Source: Amycolatopsis acidicola
GTDB taxonomy: Bacteria; Actinomycetota; Actinomycetes; Mycobacteriales; Pseudonocardiaceae
Assembly: GCF_007713735.2 (NCBI RefSeq)
Contig: NZ_VMNW02000019.1
Location: forward strand, 1-64,000
Direction of reading: 5' to 3'
Length of the DNA stretch: 64,000 bases
Below, one piece after another: positions 17,247 to 24,114 of the stretch. The position numbers were made by a program, and so were the translations under genes. Position 1 is the stretch's first letter; each line of letters opens with the position of its first letter. Under the pieces are notes generated by a model. That model had not been told where the DNA came from. It did not search any database and saw nothing but the letters and a program-made list of their open reading frames with translations.

Positions 17247-18401
17247 ATGGAACCCAGTGGCTCGCTGACTCTCCGGTACGCCGTCGCCACCGATGTCGGC
17301 CAACGACGCGAGGGGAACGAGGACTCGGTCTACACCAGTCCGCGGATGCTCGCCGTTGCCGACGGGATGGGCGGGCACGTCGCCGGGGAGGTGGCCAGCT
17401 CGGCCGCCATTGCTGCCATCACCGAGCTCGACCAGCGCCTCGCCGCGGACGAGATCGAGCTGACGAACACGCTGGAGCTCCTCGCCGCCGCGGTCCAGGA
17501 CGCCGTCGACAGGCTGACCGAGCTGGCTTTGAAGGACCCGCGCCTGCACGGGATGGGGACGACGCTCACGACGCTGCTGTGGGACGGCACCCACTTCAGT
17601 GCCGCCCAGGTCGGCGACTCGAGGGCGTACCGGCTGCGCGCGGGCGAGCTGGAGCAGATCACCCGCGACCACACTGTGGTGCAGGAGCTGGTGGACCAGG
17701 GCCGGATCACCCCGGAGGCAGCGGCCACGCATCCGAGCCGCTCGGTGCTGACCCGTGCGCTGCAGAGCGGCGGCGAGGCGGACCCGGACCTGTTCTTCGT
17801 CGAGGCCCTGCCCGGCGACCGGTACTTGATTTGCTCGGACGGGCTGTCCGACGTGGTGCCGTTCGAGATCATCGAAGAGATCCTGGCGGAGGTGCCCGAG
17901 CCGCCGTCGGTCGTCCAGAAGCTCGTCGAACTGGCGAACGCCGGCGGTGGCCCCGACAACATCACCTGTGTGGTCGCCGACATCGGCACTCCCGAAGGGG
18001 AGAACGCGGAGTCAACGCCCGAAGACGTCGCCGGGGTCGCGGGAACCGGCGCGACTGAGGAGACCGCAGCCACCGCCGCCACCGATGACACCGCCGCGCA
18101 CGACAATGCCGCCGCGCACGACAACGCCGACGATGCCGCCGGGGAGGCCGACACCGCCGACGAATCCGCCGAGGCGGAGGCCGTCGCCGATAGCGCGGCC
18201 GAGGTGACCGCGAAGGCGCCGGAAACCGCCGCTGCGCCCGCGGTCGCGAACGTGCCGACCGCGGAAGCCACCAACGCATCGGAGGTGGAAGCCACCGATG
18301 CGCCGACCACCGAGGCTGGCGACAAGCGACCGGCCTCCGAAGCGCCAGCCGAGGACGCCACCAAGCGCGCCACTCAGGCAACCGCCGGCGACGCCTCCTA
18401 G
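17247..18401 (+). CDS. PP2C-family Ser/Thr protein phosphatase with acidic Ala/Thr tail
   Basis: A 384-residue metal-dependent phosphatase. The catalytic domain (about residues 1-245) holds all PP2C motifs: DVGQRREGNEDS, AVADGMGGHVAGE, GMGTTLTTLL, AQVGDSRAYRLR, DHTVVQELVDQG, DRYLICSDGLSD and GGPDNITCVV. Unlike mycobacterial PstP it has no transmembrane helix. Instead it ends in about 135 residues of Ala/Thr/Asp/Glu low-complexity sequence (TAATAATDDTAAHDNAAAHD and similar), probably disordered. The ATG is chosen because the family N-terminus follows directly. It faces the S1-domain gene across a terminator. The partner kinase is not in the window. Confidence 0.9.
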   Translation: MEPSGSLTLRYAVATDVGQRREGNEDSVYTSPRMLAVADGMGGHVAGEVASSAAIAAITELDQRLAADEIELTNTLELLAAAVQDAVDRLTELALKDPRLHGMGTTLTTLLWDGTHFSAAQVGDSRAYRLRAGELEQITRDHTVVQELVDQGRITPEAAATHPSRSVLTRALQSGGEADPDLFFVEALPGDRYLICSDGLSDVVPFEIIEEILAEVPEPPSVVQKLVELANAGGGPDNITCVVADIGTPEGENAESTPEDVAGVAGTGATEETAATAATDDTAAHDNAAAHDNADDAAGEADTADESAEAEAVADSAAEVTAKAPETAAAPAVANVPTAEATNASEVEATDAPTTEAGDKRPASEAPAEDATKRATQATAGDAS

Positions 18402-18405
18402 GACG

Positions 18406-18430
18406 GTGGGCGGGGCACGACCCCGCCCAC
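18406..18430. terminator. bidirectional terminator between PP2C and S1-domain genes
   Basis: Perfect 10-bp stem GTGGGCGGGG / CCCCGCCCAC with loop CACGA, placed 4 bp after the PP2C stop and 23 bp after the convergent S1-protein stop. There is no T-run, as is common in actinobacteria. Confidence 0.75.
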
Positions 18431-18453
18431 GAGCACTGCCGGGTAACCGGACG

Positions 18454-18690
18454 TCATGCGGCAGTGAACTGCACCCGCCGCCGTTCGAGGTCGACCGCCG
18501 CGATCCGTACCGCGATGGTCGAGCCGACCTGCGGCTCGCCCGTCCAATCGGAACGCGGGAACAGGCCGTGCACATCGGGCCCTGCCTCCAGAATGGCGCC
18601 GAACGGCGCGACCCCGGTGACGGTGGCATGCACGACGCCACCCTCGGCATGCTCGACGAGGAACGCTCGCCAACTCACGTGCTGGGACAT
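18454..18690 (-). CDS. small S1/OB-fold RNA-binding protein
   Basis: A 78-residue protein consisting of one S1 domain: GGVVHATVTGVAPFGAILEAG, then VHGLFPRSDWTG and STIAVRIAAVDLERRRVQFT, matching the five OB strands. Single-S1 proteins bind RNA or the ribosome. Translation is probably strong and regulated: the Shine-Dalgarno region GAAAGGAGGTGATC (18693-18706 on the plus strand) is complementary to 14 nt of the 16S rRNA tail, and the leader can fold over it (separate entry). No partner gene is adjacent on this strand. Confidence 0.85.
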   Translation of the reverse strand: MSQHVSWRAFLVEHAEGGVVHATVTGVAPFGAILEAGPDVHGLFPRSDWTGEPQVGSTIAVRIAAVDLERRRVQFTAA

Positions 18691-18692
18691 GT

Positions 18693-18739
18693 GATCACCT
18701 CCTTTCGCGATCCCAGCTGAAGGAACTTCGCGAAGGAGG
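18693..18739 (-). promoter_or_regulatory. extended Shine-Dalgarno with self-sequestering leader hairpin
   Basis: In the mRNA of the S1 protein the order is CCTCCTTCGCGA, a 17-nt loop, then TCGCGAAAGGAGG followed by TGATCAC and the ATG. The first arm (plus-strand 18728-18739) pairs with the second (18698-18710) as 12 base pairs with one bulged A. The second arm is the Shine-Dalgarno sequence, so the hairpin would hide it completely. The wider element GAAAGGAGGTGATC is a full match to the anti-Shine-Dalgarno end of 16S rRNA (GATCACCTCCTTTC). Confidence 0.7.
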
Positions 18740-18742
18740 AGT

Positions 18743-18763
18743 CGGCGGGCTCCTGGCCCGCCG
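18743..18763. promoter_or_regulatory. GC-rich hairpin upstream of the S1-protein leader
   Basis: Perfect 8-bp stem CGGCGGGC / GCCCGCCG with a 5-nt loop, starting 4 bp from the sequestering hairpin. In the S1 mRNA it would form first, as a second stem in the same leader. If the transcript starts downstream of it, it could instead be a remnant terminator. Confidence 0.4.
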
Positions 18764-19051
18764 GAGAGTCACGGCGTGGCCGGGAACCTTGTCCGCTCAC
18801 GGCTTTTCGCCGACCCGGCAGTCACAGCGAATACCGTACCAACGGGCGGCGCGCTGCTCAATGGTCGCGGCTCACGCCGCCGATCCGCCGGCGGTGGGCC
18901 ACCAGCACGGCGCGACGCAACGGTTCGCCGAGCCGTGCGAGTTTGCGTATCGTTCGGCCCGGTGGCGATCTCTTTTCGGAGCCCGCGCGGCGACCGAACC
19001 CGGCCCGAGCTGCCGGATCCGGAACGGTATCGCCCGGTGTGAACGAATCCG

Positions 19052-21034
19052 ATGCCCGGGAACAACCCGTGCCCAGCAAAGGAGCCCAGAATCGAATCGC
19101 CGAACGCGCCCGGCACTCCGGAAGCCACCGGCTCTGGCAACACCGTCGACACAGGTGAAACGCCCCCGCGGACACCAGACGCCACGACCTTCGCACCCGA
19201 GAACGTTTGCCCGCGCCCTCAGCTCGTCCGGCCCGGCTGGCACGACCTGTGCGGGCAATGGGAGTTCACGTTCGACGACGAGGACCGTGGTCGCGCGGAG
19301 CGCTGGTATGCCGACCAGGTCGACCACTCGGTGTTCGAGCGCACGATCACCGTCCCGTACCCACCGGAGTCCGAGCTTTCCGGAGTGCGCGCCACCGAGC
19401 CGCACACCGTCGTGTGGTACCGCCGCGAGTTCGAGGCGCCGACAGTGTCACCCGGACATCGGCTGATACTGCACTTCGGCGCCGTCGACTATGCGGCTTC
19501 CGTGTGGGTAAACGGAGTGCCGGCGAGTGAACACCTGGGTGGGCAGACGCCATTTTCCTTCGACATCACCGACTTCCTTCGATTCGATGGTGAACCTCAG
19601 TCCATTGTGGTCAGAGCGGAGGACCGGCCGGACGATTCGGCGCAACCCCGCGGGAAGCAGGATTGGCGCGCCGAACCGCACGACATCTGGTACCACCGCA
19701 CCACCGGAATCTGGCAACCCGTATGGGCAGAGGTGGTGCCCGCACTGCATCTGCGCGAACTCCAGTGGGTCCCCGATGTCGCGCGAGGAACCGTCGCGTG
19801 CGAGGGCGAGCTTTCCGTTTTTCCCCGTCAACCAGCCCGCCTTCGTGTCATCCTCCGGCTCGGCGACGAGGTCCTGGCCGAGCAGACAGTCCGTGTGGAC
19901 GCCGGGCGATTCCGGTCCGAGATCGCGATCCCGGCCCTGCGACACGGGCAGGACCGATTTCGCTTGCTGTGGTCACCGGAACAACCCACCCTCTTGGACG
20001 CCACTGTCGAACTGCTGCCCGGCCATGGACCCGCCGACCACGTCACGAGTTACCTAGGACTTCGTGACGTCGGGGTGGCCGACGGCCGCTTCCTGCTCAA
20101 TCACGTGCCGTACTTTCCGCGCATGGCCCTGCAACAGGGCTACTGGCCACAGTCCCAGCTGGCTTCACCCGGTCCGGAAGCCCTGCGCCGTGAGGCCGAG
20201 CTCATCAAGGAGCTCGGCTTCAACGGCGTCCGGATACACCAGAAGGCCGAGGATCCGCGGTTCCTCTACTGGTGCGACCGGCTCGGCCTGATCGTCTGGG
20301 GTGAGACCGCCAACGCCTACGAATTCGGCGCGACCGCCGTGGAACGGTTTACCCACGAGTGGCTGGAGATCGTCCGTCGGGATCGGAGTCACCCCAGCAT
20401 CGTCACCTGGGTGCCACTCAACGAGAGCTGGGGCGTGCCGGACATCGCGACCGTACCCGCTCAACGAAACTTCGCCTCTTCGCTCTATCACCTGACCAAG
20501 GCCGTCGACCCGACCAGGCCGGTGATATCCAATGATGGCTGGGAAATCGCTGACACGGACGTCTACGGCGTGCACGATTACGCGCCCATCGGTTCCTCCC
20601 TTCGTTCACGTTATGGCGATGCCGAGGCCGTGCGGCTGACCCTCGCCGGAGGACGCCCCGGTGGCAGGCGCCTCCTCCTCGGCGAGATGACGCCCGGGCG
20701 TCCGGTGATGCTGACCGAATTCGGCGGCCTGTCCTACGCCCCTGCCGCGGGCGAGAACTGGTTCGGGTACTCGACAGTGACCGACTCGGCCGATCTTCTT
20801 CGTAAACTCGACGATCTGGTCTCCGCCGTGCTCGAATCCCCGGTCGTGGCCGGTTTCTGCTACACCCAGCTCACCGATACCGAGCAGGAACGGAACGGCC
20901 TGCTCACAGCGGACCGCAGGCCCAAGGCCGATCCCGCGGACATCCGCAGGATCCTGACCAGGCCGGCCAGGGCGCTGCCTCCCGAGGAAGTCGGCGCTCA
21001 CCGCGACCTGACTCCGGCCGAGACCGATGGATGA
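19052..21034 (+). CDS. glycoside hydrolase family 2 protein (beta-galactosidase/glucuronidase type)
   Basis: A 660-residue GH2 enzyme without a signal peptide: a jelly-roll sugar-binding domain (LCGQWEFTFDD to GQTPFSFDITDFL, residues about 65-180), an Ig-like domain, then the TIM barrel. The acid/base Glu458 is in VTWVPLNESWG and the nucleophile Glu556 in VMLTEFGGLSY. The first 50 residues are Pro/Thr/Glu-rich and probably disordered. The ATG lacks a clear ribosome-binding site, so the start is uncertain. The 290 bp upstream hold no gene. Substrate specificity cannot be read; the LacI regulator and MFS gene nearby suggest sugar-responsive control. Confidence 0.88.
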   Translation: MPGNNPCPAKEPRIESPNAPGTPEATGSGNTVDTGETPPRTPDATTFAPENVCPRPQLVRPGWHDLCGQWEFTFDDEDRGRAERWYADQVDHSVFERTITVPYPPESELSGVRATEPHTVVWYRREFEAPTVSPGHRLILHFGAVDYAASVWVNGVPASEHLGGQTPFSFDITDFLRFDGEPQSIVVRAEDRPDDSAQPRGKQDWRAEPHDIWYHRTTGIWQPVWAEVVPALHLRELQWVPDVARGTVACEGELSVFPRQPARLRVILRLGDEVLAEQTVRVDAGRFRSEIAIPALRHGQDRFRLLWSPEQPTLLDATVELLPGHGPADHVTSYLGLRDVGVADGRFLLNHVPYFPRMALQQGYWPQSQLASPGPEALRREAELIKELGFNGVRIHQKAEDPRFLYWCDRLGLIVWGETANAYEFGATAVERFTHEWLEIVRRDRSHPSIVTWVPLNESWGVPDIATVPAQRNFASSLYHLTKAVDPTRPVISNDGWEIADTDVYGVHDYAPIGSSLRSRYGDAEAVRLTLAGGRPGGRRLLLGEMTPGRPVMLTEFGGLSYAPAAGENWFGYSTVTDSADLLRKLDDLVSAVLESPVVAGFCYTQLTDTEQERNGLLTADRRPKADPADIRRILTRPARALPPEEVGAHRDLTPAETDG

Positions 21035-21056
21035 TTTCTCCTTTCTCTGAAGGGAA

Positions 21057-21101
21057 GCCCGCGGGTGCGCGGAATGTCGGGGCGGGAGCGCACCCGCGGG
21101 C
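21057..21101. terminator. bidirectional terminator after the GH2 gene
   Basis: Perfect 14-bp stem GCCCGCGGGTGCGC / GCGCACCCGCGGGC with a 17-nt loop, located 22 bp after the GH2 stop and 98 bp after the end of the convergent inhibitor gene. Confidence 0.8.
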
Positions 21102-21199
21102 CGGGCCGTTCACAGGGAGGAACGGCCCTTCAGGACGGCTCGCCACCGGACTCGAGGTCCCCAGGAGCGACGGCGGCCGCCTGGCTCAAGCAGACCGGA

Positions 21200-21580
21200 T
21201 CAGGTCATGTCCCAGATCTTCACGGCGCGCACGACGAAGGGGGCGTGGGGTACGTAGGTGCCGTGTCCGGGATACGTGGTGAAGTCGCCTTCGGTCGTGC
21301 ATTCGGTGCTCTGGTAGACCGTCACGTCACGGTCCAGCAGGTTCACGAACGACTTGCCTGCCATTTCGTCGGCCAACGGTATGCATTCTTCGGGGTTCGC
21401 CGTCCGCAGGTCCAGTTTTTGCGGCGTGGCGGTGTATCCCTCCCCGCTCCAGACGCAGAATTCTCCTTGCTGGCAGGCGGTTTCGGGCCCGCCTTCGTCG
21501 GCCTGCGCGATCCCCGACGTGCTCAGGATGCCCAGCGCCGCGAGGACGAGCATCCTCGGCAAATACGCACGCAGATTCAT
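21200..21580 (-). CDS. secreted peptidase-inhibitor family I36 protein
   Basis: A 126-residue secreted protein: signal peptide about residues 1-27 (RAYLPRMLVLAALGILSTSG, then AQA), then a small Cys-containing beta domain starting CQQGEFCVWSGEGYTATPQ and running to CTTEGDFTTYPGHGTYVPH. This is the I36 (SMI-like) or beta/gamma-crystallin-like pattern of Streptomyces metalloprotease inhibitors. It is transcribed from a distinctive intergenic region holding two DnaA boxes and a LacI-type palindrome. The target protease is unknown. Confidence 0.8.
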   Translation of the reverse strand: MNLRAYLPRMLVLAALGILSTSGIAQADEGGPETACQQGEFCVWSGEGYTATPQKLDLRTANPEECIPLADEMAGKSFVNLLDRDVTVYQSTECTTEGDFTTYPGHGTYVPHAPFVVRAVKIWDMT

Positions 21581-21676
21581 GTTTCACTCCCCTGGAAACG
21601 GTGATGCGGCTCGTTCGTGCCGCTGCCGACAAGAATGGCGCGTCGGAGCGAGGTTGTCATTAGGAATTTTTACTTC

Positions 21677-21724
21677 TGTGGATAAGTAGTTTTCGCTCGC
21701 TCGATCGGGGAAAAGTTATCCACA
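21677..21724. promoter_or_regulatory. two inverted perfect DnaA boxes
   Basis: TGTGGATAA (21677-21685) and TTATCCACA (21716-21724) are each a perfect 9-bp match to the consensus DnaA box, in opposite orientation and 30 bp apart, in the AT-rich interval between the I36 and LacI genes. They could also form a 9-bp stem in RNA. No replication gene is adjacent, so this is not the origin itself. Confidence 0.55.
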
Positions 21725-21733
21725 CTTTCCAGA

Positions 21734-21741
21734 AAGCGCTT
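21734..21741. promoter_or_regulatory. LacI-type palindrome AAGCGCTT upstream of the I36 gene
   Basis: The 8-bp palindrome AAGCGCTT, with its central CG, is the core of many LacI-family operators. The same core occurs upstream of the LacI gene (22876-22883). It lies 20 bp beyond the LacI stop and about 150 bp upstream of the inhibitor ATG. Confidence 0.4.
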
Positions 21742-21761
21742 GCCGGGTCAAACCGGCTCTG

Positions 21762-22841
21762 CTATCGCGCGGGTGCGGTCGAGGCTCGTACGATCAGTTC
21801 GACGTCCAAAGTGGTCGGAGCGGACGGCCGCTCTCCGGCCAGCAGCCGGAGCGCGAATTCCCCCGCCAGCCGTCCCTTCCCGACGAGATCCTGGTGTACT
21901 GTCGTCAGTGGCGGCTCGCCCCATCGGGCCGCGGGGGTGTCGTCAAACCCCACAATGGACAGATCTCCAGGTACTTCGATCCCGCGCTGTCGTGCCGCGG
22001 TGATCGCGGCGAGCGCGAGCTCGTCCGACATGCAGAGCAATGCGGTCGGGCGTTCTCCGCGGTCGAGCAAACCGCCCGCACCGAGTATCGCGTCCTCCCT
22101 GGAAAACCCCGAGGTTTCCCAGATGGGCACGCTCTCGGGTGAAAACCCTGCTGCCGCAAGGGTTTCCAGATAACCGATGAGTCGCTCGCGGTAGTGCAGA
22201 AAGCGGCTGTCCGCTGCCTCCCGGTAGGTGAGCGGGCCGCTGCGTGGTGTGGAAAGGCATTGTGCGGAAAGGATTCCGAACCTGCGGTGCCCGAGTTCGA
22301 GTAGATGCCGGGCGGCGGCGATGGCGCCGCCTCGGTCGTCGATGCTGACACGGGCTGAGCCGGGCACCACCGGCTGGTCGATGACGACCAGCGGCAGACC
22401 TCGCTGGTGCACTGCTCGCAGGGCGGGCGCCCGCTCCGCGAGCGAGTAAGCCACCGCGAGATCGGCCTGCGCGGTCAGTACTCGGTCCGCGCGCGGGCCG
22501 CCGTCTTCCCCGCCAGGTAGAAGGAGCAGGGCGTGTCCGCCCGGGTCGACTGTCGCTGCCAGCGCGTCGAGTGTGATGGACAACGCAGGGTCAGAGAAGG
22601 CGGCGGACAGGCCGGTGTCGAGCATGAAGGCGATGGCGCCGGTGCGTGCGGTGGCGAGGCTTCGCGCGATCGGATTCGGCCCGGTGTAGCCGAGGCGCTG
22701 GGCGGTGCGCAACACCTCTGAGCGTAGTTCCGCGGACAACTGGTCCGGTCGGTTGTACGCGTTGGACACCGTGGCGCGTGAGACGCCCACGGCGTCGGCC
22801 ACGTCGTCGAGGGTGGGGCGTCGACGGGGCGTCATCCGCAC
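21762..22841 (-). CDS. LacI-family transcriptional regulator
   Basis: A 359-residue regulator: HTH PTLDDVADAVGVSRATVSNA followed by the hinge helix LGYTGPNPIARSL, then a periplasmic-binding-like sensor domain (GAIAFMLDTG, PLVVIDQPV, STPRSGPLTYREAADSRF, LSIVGFDDTPAARWGEPPLT). A second ATG two codons downstream (22835) is equally possible. It is divergent from an MFS exporter and the shared promoter region holds the near-perfect dyad CT-n-AAGCGCTT-n-AG, its likely operator. The effector is unknown. Confidence 0.92.
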   Translation of the reverse strand: MRMTPRRRPTLDDVADAVGVSRATVSNAYNRPDQLSAELRSEVLRTAQRLGYTGPNPIARSLATARTGAIAFMLDTGLSAAFSDPALSITLDALAATVDPGGHALLLLPGGEDGGPRADRVLTAQADLAVAYSLAERAPALRAVHQRGLPLVVIDQPVVPGSARVSIDDRGGAIAAARHLLELGHRRFGILSAQCLSTPRSGPLTYREAADSRFLHYRERLIGYLETLAAAGFSPESVPIWETSGFSREDAILGAGGLLDRGERPTALLCMSDELALAAITAARQRGIEVPGDLSIVGFDDTPAARWGEPPLTTVHQDLVGKGRLAGEFALRLLAGERPSAPTTLDVELIVRASTAPAR

Positions 22842-22872
22842 AGCCTAAGACAGCCGGAACACGGTGGACATT

Positions 22873-22886
22873 CTGAAGCGCTTAAG
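22873..22886. promoter_or_regulatory. LacI operator candidate in the LacI/MFS divergent promoter
   Basis: CTGAAGCGCTTAAG is a 14-bp palindrome with a single mismatched pair around the AAGCGCTT core. It lies 32 bp from the LacI start and 26 bp from the MFS ATG, well placed to repress both. Confidence 0.6.
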
Positions 22887-22911
22887 TCATTGTGAGATAA
22901 GGAGGTGTCAC

Positions 22912-24093
22912 ATGGTGGGGGACCGGGTCGCGGTGTTCGTCGTCTTCGCGCTCAACGGCGCGGTGTACGGCTCTTGGGCGCCTCGCGTGCCCGCGCTGGC
23001 CGAGCGGCTGCAGGCACCGCCGGGCTCGCTCGGGCTGGCGTTGCTCGGGGCCAGCGTCGGCATGGTGATCGCCGGCTCGCTGACGGGCAGGCTGACCGAA
23101 CGCTTCGGATCTCGCGCGGTGATGATCGTTTCGACCCTGGCGTCCTGCGTGATCCTTCCGGTCGTCGGTGTCGCCGGCTCAGTGGCAGCTCTGGGAGTGG
23201 TGCTCTTCGGTCTCGGTGCCTCCGTCGGCGCCCTGGATGTCTCGATGAACATCGGTGCGGTGGTCGTCGAACGTCGCGTCGGCCGCGCGATCATGCCGGT
23301 CTTCCACGCGGGGTTCAGCTTCGGCGGGCTGCTCGCCTCGGCCGCCGCAGGTCTCGCGGCCGCCCACGCCTGGTCGCCGTTCCGGCACTTCCTGGTCGCC
23401 GCGGGGATCGCGGTAGTGGTGCTGCTGCTGGTCGCGAGAGGGCTGCCACGGGCGCAGCCCCGTGCTGCGGAGGCCGAACCCCGGCCACGGGTCGCTTTGG
23501 TGAAGAGGCCCGTGCTCTGGCTGCTCGCGTCGATCGCGTTGTGCTCGGCGATCGCGGAGGGAGCGTGTTCCGACTGGTCGGCACTGCTGCTGGTGACGTC
23601 GCAAGGGCTGAGTCAGGGCGCGGCCGCGCTGGCTTTCTCCGTGTTCTCGCTCGCGATGGCCACGACCAGGCTCGGTGGGGCGTGGGTGCAGAACCGGTTC
23701 GGGCCCACCAGGACGCTCGCGGCCGGTGCGGCGCTCGCCGGTGTCGGGCTCGTCACGGCCGCCCTCGCTCCCGTCGCCGGACTTGCCTACGCAGGCTTCG
23801 CGTTGGCAGGTGTCGGCTTGGCGGCGTCCTTCCCGATCGCGCTGAGTCTCGCGGGCGCCGCCGGGCAGCGGGGTGATGGCGGCGGTGGTGAGCGCGAGAT
23901 CGCGTTCGTCACGAGCATCGCCTACTGCGGGTTCCTCGCCGGGCCGCCTGTGGTCGGCGGAATAGCGCAGCTGACTTCACTGTCCGCTTCGTTCGTCGTG
24001 GTCGGATTGCTGGCGGCCGTGATCGCTCCGGCGGCCGTCGGCGCAGGTCGCGCACGTCACCGTGAACTCACCGCGGACACGACCGTGTGCTGA
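22912..24093 (+). CDS. MFS transporter
   Basis: A 393-residue, 12-helix major facilitator protein. The N-terminus FALNGAVYGSWAPRVPALAE and the loop motif GRLTERFGSRAVM (MFS motif A) are clear; a second motif occurs near RLGGAWVQNRFGPTRTLAAG. It resembles the FucP/YbjJ-like group of actinobacterial MFS proteins. The ATG is fixed by AAGGAGGTG at 4 bp; a longer reading from 22864 would cross the operator. Probably repressed by the divergent LacI regulator. The substrate is unknown, perhaps a sugar or sugar conjugate. Confidence 0.87.
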   Translation: MVGDRVAVFVVFALNGAVYGSWAPRVPALAERLQAPPGSLGLALLGASVGMVIAGSLTGRLTERFGSRAVMIVSTLASCVILPVVGVAGSVAALGVVLFGLGASVGALDVSMNIGAVVVERRVGRAIMPVFHAGFSFGGLLASAAAGLAAAHAWSPFRHFLVAAGIAVVVLLLVARGLPRAQPRAAEAEPRPRVALVKRPVLWLLASIALCSAIAEGACSDWSALLLVTSQGLSQGAAALAFSVFSLAMATTRLGGAWVQNRFGPTRTLAAGAALAGVGLVTAALAPVAGLAYAGFALAGVGLAASFPIALSLAGAAGQRGDGGGGEREIAFVTSIAYCGFLAGPPVVGGIAQLTSLSASFVVVGLLAAVIAPAAVGAGRARHRELTADTTVC

Positions 24094-24114
24094 GCCAGGC
24101 ATACCCTCGTAGCC

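Noticed and set aside
18693..18706. Fragment of a 16S rRNA gene (GATCACCTCCTTTC on the plus strand)
   Set aside because: Only the tail sequence is present. On the minus strand it is the Shine-Dalgarno element 5-6 bp from the S1 ATG.
21677..21724. Chromosomal origin of replication
   Set aside because: Only two DnaA boxes, and no dnaA, dnaN, gyrB or rpmH nearby. Treated as a DnaA site of unknown role.
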